Shown here: positions 54,676 through 62,778 of the stretch, piece by piece
Position numbering within the stretch: the first letter of the stretch is position 1
Layout of the letters: each line of letters opens with the position of its first letter
DNA from: an uncultured Marmoricola sp.
GTDB taxonomy: Bacteria; Actinomycetota; Actinomycetes; Propionibacteriales; Nocardioidaceae
Direction of reading: 5' to 3'
Assembly: GCF_943913695.1 (NCBI RefSeq)
Contig: NZ_CALTZE010000002.1
Coordinates: 1 to 64,000, forward strand
DNA: 64,000 nucleotides
Translations under genes and position numbers: made by a program
Notes under the pieces: model-generated
The model's input: only the letters and a program-made list of their open reading frames with translations
Database searches by the model: none
Told to the model about the DNA's origin: nothing

Positions 54676-55781
54676 GCCAGCTCCCCGAGCACCTGCTGGG
54701 CGACGGCGAAGGCGTGGTTGGCGGCGGGCACGCCGCAGTAGACGCCGGCCTGCAGGATCACCTCGGCGATCTCGTCGTCGGTGAGGCCGTTGGTGCGCGC
54801 GGCGCGCACGTGCATGGCCAGCTCGTCCCAGTGTCCGAGCGCGATCAGGGCGGTGAGCACGGCGATGGAGCGGGAGCGCCGGTCCAGCCCGGGCCGGGTC
54901 CACACGCTCCCCCACGCGTAGCGGGTGATGAGTGCCTGGAAGTCCTCGGTGAAGGGCGTCTTGGCGGCCTCGGCGCGCTCGACGTGCGCGTCGCCGAGGA
55001 CCTCGCGGCGTACCCGCATGCCGGCGTCGTAGGGGTCGTGCACGGGCGTCTCCTCGAGGAAGCTGCGGACGAGGGCGGCCGTGGCGGCCGGGTCCTCGAT
55101 CGGGGGCAGGTGGGCCACGCCGTCGAGCATGACCTCGACGAGGTGGGGCTCCACGACGACGTCGTCGGCGCCTCCGGCGACGAGCAGGGGGCAGACGGCG
55201 GCGCCGTCGCGGGCGTCGTACGCCGCCAGCGCCTCGCAGGCGAGCGCGTAGGACTCGTCGTCGACCTCGCGCAGCGCCATCAGCAGCGCGCCACCGGTGG
55301 ACGGGGACCGCTCCAGGAAGCCGGGGGCGAACCAGCGCTCGGCGGACCCCGCGACCAGGGCGGAGGTGCCGGCCTTGCGGACGAGGGCCGCGCGCTCGCG
55401 CCAGCCCTCCGGCGTACCGATGACGCGCGCGGAGGCGAGCGTGACCACCGCGGCGAAGGGGCCGGGGTCGGCTGTGAGGTCGAAGCCGACGGCGCCCCCG
55501 AGCGAGACGCCGGCGTAGGCGGCGGGGCGACCGGCGGCCACGCGGGTGGCGCCTTCGCGCACCGCGGAGGCGAGGTCGGCGACGGTGAAGGGCGCGGCTG
55601 CGGGGGCGGAGACACCGTGGCCGGGCAGGTCCCAGCCGACGACCTGCCAGCCGCCGTCGGCCAGGAGCTGCGCGCAGGGCTGCCACAGGTCGGCGACGCC
55701 GGTCCCGAGCGAAGGACCGACGACCAGGACCCGGGGGGCGTCGTCGTCGCCGGCCAGCTGGGTCAGGGCGAGGTCAACCAC
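54672..55781 (-). CDS. pcaL: 3-oxoadipate enol-lactonase / 4-carboxymuconolactone decarboxylase fusion
   Basis: 369 residues in two parts. The first (about 1-240) is an alpha/beta hydrolase: VLVVGPSLGTGVADLWQP, VGWDLPGHGVS, YAGVSLGGAVGF with the nucleophile Ser, and LLVAGGADDVV; this is PcaD. The second (about 250-369) is PcaC: GMRVRREVLGDAHVERAEAA, RYAWGSVWTRPGLDRRSRSI and VILQAGVYCGVPAANHAFAV. Such PcaL fusions are known in Streptomyces and Rhodococcus. The GTG overlaps the pcaB stop by eight bases. Confidence 0.92.
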   Translation of the reverse strand: MVDLALTQLAGDDDAPRVLVVGPSLGTGVADLWQPCAQLLADGGWQVVGWDLPGHGVSAPAAAPFTVADLASAVREGATRVAAGRPAAYAGVSLGGAVGFDLTADPGPFAAVVTLASARVIGTPEGWRERAALVRKAGTSALVAGSAERWFAPGFLERSPSTGGALLMALREVDDESYALACEALAAYDARDGAAVCPLLVAGGADDVVVEPHLVEVMLDGVAHLPPIEDPAATAALVRSFLEETPVHDPYDAGMRVRREVLGDAHVERAEAAKTPFTEDFQALITRYAWGSVWTRPGLDRRSRSIAVLTALIALGHWDELAMHVRAARTNGLTDDEIAEVILQAGVYCGVPAANHAFAVAQQVLGELA

Positions 55782-56937
55782 GGGCGTCCTCCCAGCGGGC
55801 GATCGCGAGGTCGACGAGGCGACTCGCCTCACCGACACCGCCGCGGGTGTCGAGGTGACCCACGGCGGCACCGGCGTCGACGCGCGCCGACATCGTGGCG
55901 GTGTCGACGCGCAGTCCCGGCACCAGCTCCGCGGCCTGGCTCGCCGCCGTGACCGCGAGCTCAAGCAGACGCAGGAGCACGGGCCACTCGGCGTGCCAGG
56001 CTCCGTCCGGGCGCTCGTCGACGGCACCGGACGCCGAGAGGTGCAGCTGGGCGGACAGGCCCGGGGCCTGCTGTGCGGCGGCGTGCACCAGCACGGAGAG
56101 CACCGGGTTGTGCTTGTGCGGCATGGTCGAGGACCCACCGCGCCCGGCGACCACTCCCTCGCTGACCTCCGCGACCTCGGGCCGGCCGAGCAGCAGCACG
56201 TCGGCAGCGAGCACCCCGAGCGCGTCGGTCGCGGCCGTCAGCCCGTCACCGACGTCGGTCAGCACCCCGCGACGGGTGTGCCAGGGCAGATCGGCGCGGG
56301 CGAGGTCGAGGTCGTCGGCGAACGCGTCACCCGCCCGTGTCGCACCGGCACCGGCGAGGCTGCCGAGCAGGGCGCGGGTGCCGGCGGCACCGCCGTACTG
56401 CACCGGGAAGACGAGCCTGTCGAGCCGGCGGACGGCGTCGGTGACGCCAGCGAGCCACTGGCCGGCGCGCAGGCCGAAGGTGGTCGGCACCGCCCACTGC
56501 GTGAGGGTCCTCGCGACGGCACGGTCGTCGCGGTGCTCGCGGGCCAGGGTGGCGAGCGCGTCACCGGTGGTGACGAGGTCGGCGCGCACCCGGCGTACGG
56601 CGTCGCGGGCGAGCAGGACCAGGGCCGTGTCGACCACGTCCTGGCTGGTCAGGCCGCGGTGGACGGCGTCGGCGGCGTCACCCGCCGCGTCGCGGAGCAG
56701 CCCGACCAGCGGCACCACGGGGTTGCCCGCGTCCTCGGCAGCGTTCGCCAGAGCCACGAGGTCGACATCGAACCCGGCTGCCGCCTCGGCCACCTTGCCG
56801 GCCTCGGCGTCCGTCGCGATCCCGGCGGCCACGAGGGCCCGCGCCCACGCCACCTCGACCCGCAGCAGCGCGGCCAGCACCGCGGCGTCGTCGACGGCGT
56901 CGGCAGCCCGGTGGGACCCGGGGCGGAGCAGGCTCAC
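55774..56937 (-). CDS. pcaB: 3-carboxy-cis,cis-muconate cycloisomerase
   Basis: 387 residues of the fumarase/aspartase superfamily. LTSQDVVDTALVLLARDAVR and the active-site loop GSSTMPHKHNPVLSV are diagnostic. It makes 4-carboxymuconolactone from the product of protocatechuate cleavage. The chain is shorter than the usual 450 or so residues and ends soon after TRGGVGEASRLVDLAIARWE, which I think is typical of actinobacterial PcaB. The GTG overlaps the pcaG stop. Confidence 0.92.
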   Translation of the reverse strand: MSLLRPGSHRAADAVDDAAVLAALLRVEVAWARALVAAGIATDAEAGKVAEAAAGFDVDLVALANAAEDAGNPVVPLVGLLRDAAGDAADAVHRGLTSQDVVDTALVLLARDAVRRVRADLVTTGDALATLAREHRDDRAVARTLTQWAVPTTFGLRAGQWLAGVTDAVRRLDRLVFPVQYGGAAGTRALLGSLAGAGATRAGDAFADDLDLARADLPWHTRRGVLTDVGDGLTAATDALGVLAADVLLLGRPEVAEVSEGVVAGRGGSSTMPHKHNPVLSVLVHAAAQQAPGLSAQLHLSASGAVDERPDGAWHAEWPVLLRLLELAVTAASQAAELVPGLRVDTATMSARVDAGAAVGHLDTRGGVGEASRLVDLAIARWEDARG

Positions 56938-57482
56938 GACCGATGCCGGGGGTAGGAGAGGAAGACGGTCTCGCGGTCTCCCTGCAGGTGGAGGTCGAAG
57001 CGCAGGTCGCCGGCCCCCTCGCGCACCACCTGGAGGCTGGCGGCGTCGGCCGGGGACAGCCCGGCGAGGAAGGCGTCGGACTCCCCCGGCAGGTAGGCGC
57101 GGGTGAAGAGCCGGTCGAGCAGGCCGCGGGCGAAGACGGTGACGGCGAAGAAGGCGGCACCGCCGTCCACTCCCCCGGGCGCGACCGTCGTGAAGGCGTA
57201 GCGACCGCTCGCGTCGGTCGCCGCCCGGCCCCAGCCGGTGAACCGGCCGTCGCGACGCAGCGAGCCCTCGACTCGCGGCAGACTGCCGTCGGCGTCGGCC
57301 TGGCGCACCTCGATCAGCGCGTCGGGCACGGGGCTCCCCGCGCCGTCGTAGACCGCGCCGTGAAGGCGCACCGCGCCGGGAGTGCCTGGCGGCACGAGGT
57401 GCGCGTCGCCCTCGTAGGGCAGCGCGTCGTGGAAGAACGGGCCGACCGTCTGGCCGGGAGTCGGCCCGAGCGCGCCGCCCAT
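56934..57482 (-). CDS. pcaG: Protocatechuate 3,4-dioxygenase alpha subunit
   Basis: 182 residues. TPGQTVGPFFHDALPYEGDA is the alpha-subunit start; DALIEVRQADADG, GRYAFTTVAPGG and FARGLLDRLFTRAYLPGE follow the beta-sandwich pattern of intradiol dioxygenases. The alpha chain lacks the iron-binding His pair present in PcaH, as expected. The ATG shares one base with the pcaH stop (TGATG). Confidence 0.92.
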   Translation of the reverse strand: MGGALGPTPGQTVGPFFHDALPYEGDAHLVPPGTPGAVRLHGAVYDGAGSPVPDALIEVRQADADGSLPRVEGSLRRDGRFTGWGRAATDASGRYAFTTVAPGGVDGGAAFFAVTVFARGLLDRLFTRAYLPGESDAFLAGLSPADAASLQVVREGAGDLRFDLHLQGDRETVFLSYPRHRS

Positions 57483-58273
57483 CAGCGCTCCTCCCCCGGC
57501 TCCGCGGCCTCGAGTGGCGTGGCGTGCGTGCCGGTGAGCACGACGTCCCACCGGTAGCCGGTCGCCCACTCATGCGTGGTGAGGTCGTGGTCGTACGCCG
57601 CCACCAGCCGGTCGCGCGCCGACTGCTCGGTGATCGCCTGGTAGATCGGGTCGAGCGCGAAGAGCGGGTCGCCCGGGAAGTACATCTGTGTCACGAGCCG
57701 CTGGGTGAACTCCGTGCCGAACAGCGAGAAGTGGATGTGCGCGGGACGCCAGGCGTTGTGGTGGTTGCGCCACGGATAGGGGCCAGGCTTGATCGTCGTG
57801 AACCGGTAGGTGCCGTCGCCGTCGGTCAGGCAGCGCCCCACACCGGTGAAGTGCGGGTCGATCGCGGCCGGGTGCTGGTCGCGCTTGTGGATGTAGCGCC
57901 CACCCGCGTTGGCCTGCCAGATCTCCACGAGCTGGTGCCGCACCGGACGCCCGTCGCCGTCGACCACGCGACCGGTCACGACCATCCGCTCCCCCACTGG
58001 GTCGCCGCCGTGCTGGATCGTGAGGTCGGCCTCGACCGGGTCGACGTCGGAGTGCCCGAAGACGGGCGCGACCAGCTCGATGCCCTCGGGGTCGGCGTGG
58101 CGCAGCTCCTTGGTGGGGTGGCGCAGCATCGAGCTGCGGTAGGGAGCGAAGTCGATCCTCGGCTGCGCACGACCCGGCGGCGTGGTGGCGTGGACCTCCA
58201 CGATCTCCGCCGAGATCTGCTCCTGCGAGACGAGAGTTGGAGCCGCGGCGCTGGCGGCAGACGTGGTGAGCAC
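57482..58273 (-). CDS. pcaH: Protocatechuate 3,4-dioxygenase beta subunit
   Basis: 263 residues. The iron ligands lie in TYRFTTIKPGPYPWRNH and WRPAHIHFSLFG (Tyr, Tyr, His, His), and VVTGRVVDGDGRPVRHQLVE and QANAGGRYIHKRDQHPA are beta-subunit segments. With PcaG it opens the protocatechuate ring. The GTG giving MLTTSAASAAAP follows TAGCGT by six bases, so the whole pcaHGBL-pobA operon starts as a leaderless mRNA. A GTG two codons upstream lies between this box and the start. Confidence 0.93.
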   Translation of the reverse strand: MLTTSAASAAAPTLVSQEQISAEIVEVHATTPPGRAQPRIDFAPYRSSMLRHPTKELRHADPEGIELVAPVFGHSDVDPVEADLTIQHGGDPVGERMVVTGRVVDGDGRPVRHQLVEIWQANAGGRYIHKRDQHPAAIDPHFTGVGRCLTDGDGTYRFTTIKPGPYPWRNHHNAWRPAHIHFSLFGTEFTQRLVTQMYFPGDPLFALDPIYQAITEQSARDRLVAAYDHDLTTHEWATGYRWDVVLTGTHATPLEAAEPGEER

Positions 58274-58339
58274 GGCCACACGCTAGGGGGCGCGGCGTAC
58301 GCGGGCGATAGGCTGCTTCCGCTCAGTGAAAGGTTCCCC
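58274..58339. promoter_or_regulatory. Divergent promoter region of the pca operon and its IclR regulator
   Basis: The minus-strand -10 TAGCGT (58285-58280) serves pcaH. The plus-strand TAGGCT (58309-58314) serves the regulator, whose GAAAGG ribosome site is at 58328. Only 23 bases separate the two boxes, so one bound regulator could control both. I see a GCGGCGTACGCGG-like centre but no strong long palindrome. Confidence 0.55.
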
Positions 58340-59104
58340 ATGGCTGGCAACACCTCCGCTCCCGGCGCGAGCGTCGTCTCTCGCGCACTCGCCCTCGTCT
58401 TCGCCTTCGACGACGCGCACCGGCGGCTCACGCTCTCCGAGCTCGCCCGCCGCGCCGATCTGCCCCTGCCCACAGCGCACCGCCTCGTCGGCGAGCTCGT
58501 GGCCGGCGGCGCGCTCGCCCGCCGCCCGACCGGCGACTACGTGGTCGCGCGACGCCTGTGGCAGACGGGACTCCTCGCTCCCGTCGAGACCGGCCTGCGC
58601 GAGGTCGCGGCGCCCTTCATGAACGACCTGCACGCCGCCACCCGCGCAACGGTGCACCTGGCCGTCCGGGAGGGTGCCGAGGTGCTCTACCTCGAGCGGC
58701 TGTCGGGACGCGCGTCGGTGCCGGTCGTGAGCACCGTCGGGTCCCGACTCCCCCTCCACGCGACCGGCGTCGGGAAGGTGCTGCTCGCCCACGCCCCCGC
58801 CGAGCTGCAGGAGCACGTGCTCGCCGGCCTCCCGCGAGTCACGCCGTACACGATCACGCAGCCCGCCCGGCTCCGCGAGCAGCTGGCCGCCGTACGCCGC
58901 GACGGCTACGCCACCACCGCGGACGAGATGTCACTCGGAGCGTCGTCCGTCGCCGTTCCCCTGCGTTCAGGCACCTCCTCCGAGGACGCTGGCCCGGTCG
59001 TCGCCGCGCTCGGCGCCGTGGTTCCGAGTCTGCGACGCGACCGCTCCCGCCTGGTGAGTGCTCTGCAGGTCGCCGCACACGGCATCGGCCGCCACCTGCG
59101 CTAG
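58340..59104 (+). CDS. IclR-family regulator of the pca operon (PcaR-like)
   Basis: 254 residues. The N-terminal winged helix is VVSRALALVFAFDDAHRRLT with LSELARRADLPLPTAHRLVG; the effector domain has RATVHLAVREGAEVLYLERL, GSRLPLHATGVGKVLLAHAP and GYATTADEMSLGASSVAVP. Divergence from pcaH and the family (PcaR, PcaU, PobR) make it the likely activator or repressor responding to protocatechuate, 3-oxoadipate or 4-hydroxybenzoate. Its stop overlaps the stop of a minus-strand gene fragment. Confidence 0.9.
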   Translation: MAGNTSAPGASVVSRALALVFAFDDAHRRLTLSELARRADLPLPTAHRLVGELVAGGALARRPTGDYVVARRLWQTGLLAPVETGLREVAAPFMNDLHAATRATVHLAVREGAEVLYLERLSGRASVPVVSTVGSRLPLHATGVGKVLLAHAPAELQEHVLAGLPRVTPYTITQPARLREQLAAVRRDGYATTADEMSLGASSVAVPLRSGTSSEDAGPVVAALGAVVPSLRRDRSRLVSALQVAAHGIGRHLR

Positions 59105-59223
59105 GAGGCGCAGGCGCGCACCGTGACGACTGGGCAGTCGGCCTCCAGGATGGTGCGTAGACCCACGGTGGCGAGGATGAGCGTGCCTTTCGTGATCGCG
59201 AGGACCATCAGGCTGGCATCCAC
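59101..59223 (-). pseudogene. Probable remnant of a universal stress protein gene
   Basis: A 40-codon minus-strand frame ends VDASLMVLAITKGTLIL, then ATVGLRTILEADCPVVTVRA. The ending, with a hydrophobic strand, helix and CPVVTVR, is like the last 40 residues of UspA-family proteins, but the ATP-binding glycine loop is lost. Nothing upstream continues the domain, so I read it as a truncated fragment. It shares its stop with the IclR gene end (CTAG). The match is by eye and short. Confidence 0.4.
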
Positions 59224-59260
59224 GCGTCGAGGTCTGCACGGGGTCGCTAGCGTCGTCCTG

Positions 59261-60004
59261 GTGAGCGACCTCGTCTACGACAACCGCACGGGCCGACCGC
59301 CGGGGCGCGTCGTACGGGCGCTGGGACGGGTGCTCCCGGGAGTCGCCCGGGTGCAGCGTCAGGTCGAGCCGTACGCCGATCACTGGGCCGCCGCCAACCG
59401 CGCCACGCTCGCAGCCCCCTCGGGTCGGCGTCGCTGGGTCGTGCTGGGCGACTCGATGTCGGTCGGGGTGGGTGCGTCGTCGCCGGGTGCGGGCTGGGTC
59501 GGTCAGCTGCACGAGCGTCTCCGCGACGCCGGTCACGACCTCGAGGTGCTCAACCTGGCCGCGACGGGAGCGCGGGTGCCCGACGTGGTCGAGCAGCAGC
59601 TCCCGGCCCTCGCCGCGCTTGGCTCAGCCGGCCCACGGCCCGACCTGGTGACCGTGCTGATCGGCTCCAACGACCTCTTCGGCGGCCGGGCGCACCGCGA
59701 CGCCCTGGGCGCGTCGATGTCGCGGCTTGTGACGCTGCTGCCCCGGGGTGCCGTGGTCTCCACGCTCCCCCAGCCCCGCGCCGCGGCCCGGGCGGCCAAC
59801 GCGCACCTCGACGAGGGTGCCGCCCGTGGCCTGCTGCGGCTCGTCGACCTGCGCGTCGACGGGCCGGCGACCTGGCGCGGCCGGCTGGCGCCCGACCGCT
59901 TCCACCCCAACGACGCGGGCTACGCCGCCCTGGCCGGCGCCTTCGAGCCGGTCGTGCTGCGCGCCCTCGAGGACTCGGGGTCAGACGAGCGCGACACAGC
60001 CTGA
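59261..60004 (+). CDS. SGNH/GDSL-family hydrolase
   Basis: 247 residues from the GTG giving MSDLVYDNRTGRPPG; TAGCGT ends seven bases upstream. VVLGDSMSVGVGASSPGAG is block I with the Ser, NLAATGARVPDVV block II with the Gly, LIGSNDLFGG block III with the Asn, and PDRFHPNDAGYAALA block V with Asp and His. It is an esterase or lipase of unknown substrate. No signal peptide is seen. Confidence 0.9.
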   Translation: MSDLVYDNRTGRPPGRVVRALGRVLPGVARVQRQVEPYADHWAAANRATLAAPSGRRRWVVLGDSMSVGVGASSPGAGWVGQLHERLRDAGHDLEVLNLAATGARVPDVVEQQLPALAALGSAGPRPDLVTVLIGSNDLFGGRAHRDALGASMSRLVTLLPRGAVVSTLPQPRAAARAANAHLDEGAARGLLRLVDLRVDGPATWRGRLAPDRFHPNDAGYAALAGAFEPVVLRALEDSGSDERDTA

Positions 60005-60023
60005 GGTGAGGCATGCTCGGGGC

Positions 60024-60662
60024 ATGCCCAGCACCACCCCGACCCGGATGCCCGAGAAGATGTCGCCGCGACGGGCCGACCTCGACGCCCTGCTTGACGC
60101 CACCGTGCTCGCCCACGTCGGCTTCGTCGACGAGGACGGCCACCCCGTGGTCGTGCCGACGGCGGCCGTGCGATGGCGCGACCGCCTGCTGGTGCACGGC
60201 TCGACCGGCTCGCGCTGGATGCGCCGGGTCGCGGCCGGCATCCCGGTCTCGGTCTCCCTGGCCGCGATCGACGGCGTCGTCGTGGCTCGCTCGGCCTTCG
60301 AGTCCTCGCTGGTCTACCGCAGCGCCGTGCTCTTCGGCTCGTTCACTCCTCTGCGCGAGGACGAGAAGCGCGCGGGGCTCGACGTGGTGACCGAGCGGCT
60401 GCTGCCCGGCCGCACCACCGAGGTACGCCGCTCCACGTCCCGCGAGCTGGCCGCCACCCAGCTGCTCGCCTTGCCGATCGAGCGGTGGTCGCTGCGCGCC
60501 AGCGACGCCTGGCCCGAGGACCTCGACTCCGACGTGGCGGGCGAGGCCTGGGCCGGCGTGGTGAGGTTCGGCCCGCCACCCCTCACGGTGCAGCCCGCGC
60601 CGGACCTGCGACCCGGCGTCGCCGTGCCGCAGTCGACGACGCGCATCACCGGCGTCCGCTGA
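60024..60662 (+). CDS. Pyridoxamine 5'-phosphate oxidase-fold flavoprotein (NimA-like)
   Basis: 212 residues. LLDATVLAHVGFVDEDGHPV and VVPTAAVRWRDRLLVHGSTG with RWMRRVAAGIPVSVSLAAID follow the split-barrel FMN-binding fold of the Pyridox_ox_2/NimA group. Members reduce nitroimidazoles or bind FMN or F420; which applies is not clear. CATGCT ends six bases before the ATG. A copy of the dispersed repeat follows about 110 bases past the stop. Confidence 0.82.
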   Translation: MPSTTPTRMPEKMSPRRADLDALLDATVLAHVGFVDEDGHPVVVPTAAVRWRDRLLVHGSTGSRWMRRVAAGIPVSVSLAAIDGVVVARSAFESSLVYRSAVLFGSFTPLREDEKRAGLDVVTERLLPGRTTEVRRSTSRELAATQLLALPIERWSLRASDAWPEDLDSDVAGEAWAGVVRFGPPPLTVQPAPDLRPGVAVPQSTTRITGVR

Positions 60663-60772
60663 AGCCATGTGGATGCGGAGCCGGTCACGCGAGGAGGAGT
60701 CGCGGAGCGCCGCTCGGGCGGGCTCCGAGCTGGGGTGGGACTCGACCACCGATGGCAGCGCTTGGCGGGGTT

Positions 60773-60808
60773 GTTGGTCGAGGAAGGCGCGCAGCGCCTG
60801 TCTGGAGA
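60773..60808 (+). repeat. Distant copy of repeat module A
   Basis: The same GTTGGTCGAGG start, GGCGC-gca-GCGCC hairpin and near-identical end (TCTGGAGA instead of TCTCGAGA) as the array at 9.2-9.4 kb, 51 kb away. A CTCGACCA at 60741 is the reverse complement of TGGTCGAG at 60776, so here the closing arm lies upstream of the module. Confidence 0.8.
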
Positions 60809-60865
60809 TCCGCTGACCTGACGAGTGACACCTCAGCGTCGTCGGAGCAGGTCCGCGGCGAGGCT

Positions 60866-60883
60866 GGTGCCGCACTCGGCACC
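60866..60883. terminator. Hairpin between convergent genes
   Basis: GGTGCCG-cact-CGGCACC pairs perfectly over seven bases between the flavoprotein gene and the minus-strand small membrane gene. No T-run follows. It may terminate either transcript. Confidence 0.45.
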
Positions 60884-60941
60884 TTCGAGACGCTGCGGGT
60901 GCGCGCCCTTCGTGACGTCCCGCTCGTCCCTCGCGGGTGCC

Positions 60942-61223
60942 TCAGGCGAGCAGGGCTGCGAGGAAGGCGACGTAGCAGGCCAGGGCGGCGTACGCCGGCC
61001 AGCGGACGGCAGGCGCGGGGGCCGAGAGGGCCAGGGCGAGGGCGGCGAGGGCGAGCAGACCCCAGGTGAGGCTGTGGCCGAAGCGCAGCAGCATCCAGCG
61101 CAGGCCGTCGGCCTCGCGCGCGGCGTCCGGCACCACGAGGAGCCAGAGCACCGCGAGGCCGGCAGCCACCACGGCTGCGGTCGCAGCGAGCGGCGTCCTG
61201 TGGCGCTGCACCCATGCGGTCAC
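60942..61223 (-). CDS. Small membrane protein
   Basis: 93 residues with three predicted membrane segments ([34 protein letters not shown] and [17 protein letters not shown]) and a short basic N-terminus. I do not recognise a family. The GTG overlaps the stop of the RraA-like gene by four bases, so it is the second gene of that operon. Confidence 0.7.
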   Translation of the reverse strand: MTAWVQRHRTPLAATAAVVAAGLAVLWLLVVPDAAREADGLRWMLLRFGHSLTWGLLALAALALALSAPAPAVRWPAYAALACYVAFLAALLA

Positions 61224-61696
61224 GCCGGCAGCACCACCACGCCGTCGTCGTCGCTGACCAGGGTGCGGCCCGGCACGTAGTCGACACCACCGAAGCTCAC
61301 CACCACCTCACGCTCCCCCGCGCCCGTCTTGGCGCTCTTGCGCGGGTTGGATCCGAGCGCCTTGACTCCGAGGTCGAGGGTGCGCAGCACCGCGGTGTCG
61401 CGCACGGCTGCGTGGATGACCACGCCCGCCCAGCCCTGCTCGACCGCGCTCGCGGCGATGAGGTCTCCCATGAGCGCGGTGTGCAGCGAACCTCGCCCGT
61501 CGACGACCAGCACCCGGCCGACGCCGGGCTCGGCGAGGGTCGCCTTGACCAGGGCGTTGTCCTCGTGGCACCGGATCGTGGCGAGGGGACCGGAGAAGGC
61601 GGTGCGGCCGCCGTACTGCCGCAGCTGCAGGTCGCAGGACTGCAGCGCCTCCCCGTGCTCGTCGTAGAGGTCGGCGGTGGCGGGGACGTCGCTCAT
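61220..61696 (-). CDS. RraA-like protein (HMG/CHA aldolase or RNase E regulator fold)
   Basis: 158 residues from the ATG giving [21 protein letters not shown] ends six bases upstream. [20 protein letters not shown] and [20 protein letters not shown] with [13 protein letters not shown] are RraA signatures. The family includes both RNase E inhibitors and metal-dependent 4-hydroxy-4-methyl-2-oxoglutarate aldolases, the latter a common activity. The conserved Arg and Asp for catalysis are present, so an aldolase is possible, but nothing near it points to a specific substrate. Confidence 0.88.
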   Translation of the reverse strand: MSDVPATADLYDEHGEALQSCDLQLRQYGGRTAFSGPLATIRCHEDNALVKATLAEPGVGRVLVVDGRGSLHTALMGDLIAASAVEQGWAGVVIHAAVRDTAVLRTLDLGVKALGSNPRKSAKTGAGEREVVVSFGGVDYVPGRTLVSDDDGVVVLPA

Positions 61697-61720
61697 GGTC
61701 GGAGCATGACGCACTGGGGC

Positions 61721-62272
61721 TCAGAAGGTGACCTCGTCCGTGGGCACCGTCTCGGCGGTGCGACCCGGACCGGACTGGAAGCCCCAGTAGAGGTTGGTGT
61801 GCGCGATGACCTGCTCGGGAGACGGCGCCCCCCAGGCCGTGAGGTCCTCGGTGGTGTGGGCGTCGGAGACGAGGGTGACGTCGTAGCCCCGGACGAAGCC
61901 ACCGTGGATGGTCGAGCGGATGCACGCGTCGGACTGGGCGCCGGTCACGACCAGGCGCCCCACGCCGCGCTCGGCGAGCACCTGCTCGAGATCGGTGTCT
62001 TCGAAGGCGTCGCCGTGACGTTTGGCCACCAGGGGCTCGTCGTCGAGGCGCGGCGGCAGCTCGGGCACGAACTGCCACTGCGCGGAGCCCGGCGGCAGGT
62101 TGTCGGCACTGTGCTGCACCCACACGACAGGCGTGCCGGCCTCGCGGGCGCGCTCGATCAGCGACCCGACCCGGGCCAGGACGTCGTCGCGCCGGGGAGC
62201 CTCGGCGACGACACCCTGCTGGAGGTCGACGACGAGCAGGGCGGAGTGCGGGCGATCGGTCAGAGTGGTCAT
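61721..62272 (-). CDS. Isochorismatase-family cysteine hydrolase
   Basis: 183 residues. ALLVVDLQQGVVAEAP holds the catalytic Asp, PLVAKRHGDAFEDTDLEQVL the Lys, and VVTGAQSDACIRSTIHGGFV the Cys. It is like YcaC/nicotinamidase-type hydrolases of unknown substrate. CAGGGT ends six bases before the ATG and lies inside the divergent MOSC gene. The ATG directly abuts the MOSC start codon. Confidence 0.9.
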   Translation of the reverse strand: MTTLTDRPHSALLVVDLQQGVVAEAPRRDDVLARVGSLIERAREAGTPVVWVQHSADNLPPGSAQWQFVPELPPRLDDEPLVAKRHGDAFEDTDLEQVLAERGVGRLVVTGAQSDACIRSTIHGGFVRGYDVTLVSDAHTTEDLTAWGAPSPEQVIAHTNLYWGFQSGPGRTAETVPTDEVTF

Positions 62273-62284
62273 GTGAGCACCCTG
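62261..62284. promoter_or_regulatory. Divergent leaderless promoters with abutting start codons
   Basis: Plus strand: CAGAGT (62261-62266), six bases, then GTG at 62273. Minus strand: CAGGGT (62284-62279), six bases, then ATG ending at 62272. Each -10 lies in the other gene's first codons, and the two predicted transcripts start on adjacent base pairs. Confidence 0.6.
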
Positions 62285-62746
62285 GCACCGACCCCCGACA
62301 GTCCAGTCCGCGTCGTGGCCATCCACCTCGCGCCCGGTCGGAGGCTGCCGACGAGGTCCGTGGCGCAGGCGCGTGCCGAGACCGGTCACGGGCTGGCCGG
62401 CGACCGCTACGAGGACGCCCGTCATCGCCACCTCACCGTGCAGTCGGCCGAGCAGCTCGACGCGGCAGCCGAACGGTGGGGTGCGCCCATCGAGCCGGGC
62501 ACGACGCGACGCAACGTGACCCTGAGCCACGGCGAGGTGCCCACCGCTCCGGGCACTCGCATGCGCATCGGAGAGCTGGAGCTCGAGGTGGTCCGCGTGG
62601 CGGCTCCCTGCCGGATCCTCGACGACACCGTCGGGCCCGGAGCAGCGGCAGCGCTGCGACGCCGCGCCGGCACCGTCTTCCGCGTGCTGCGCGGAGGCCA
62701 CGTGCGCGTCGGCGACAGCGCCGAGGTCCTCGCCGCCGAAGCCTGA
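62273..62746 (+). CDS. MOSC-domain protein
   Basis: 157 residues. TGHGLAGDRYEDARHRHLTV, TTRRNVTLSHGEVP, the conserved Cys in VRVAAPCRILDD, and AGTVFRVLRGGHVRVGD match MOSC domains, which bind the sulfur or molybdenum cofactor in relatives of molybdenum cofactor sulfurase and YiiM. It is a stand-alone domain with no partner seen. The GTG start abuts the divergent isochorismatase ATG. Confidence 0.88.
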   Translation: MSTLAPTPDSPVRVVAIHLAPGRRLPTRSVAQARAETGHGLAGDRYEDARHRHLTVQSAEQLDAAAERWGAPIEPGTTRRNVTLSHGEVPTAPGTRMRIGELELEVVRVAAPCRILDDTVGPGAAAALRRRAGTVFRVLRGGHVRVGDSAEVLAAEA

Positions 62747-62778
62747 GCCCCACGAGCTCCCGCACTAGCGTGGGCGGC

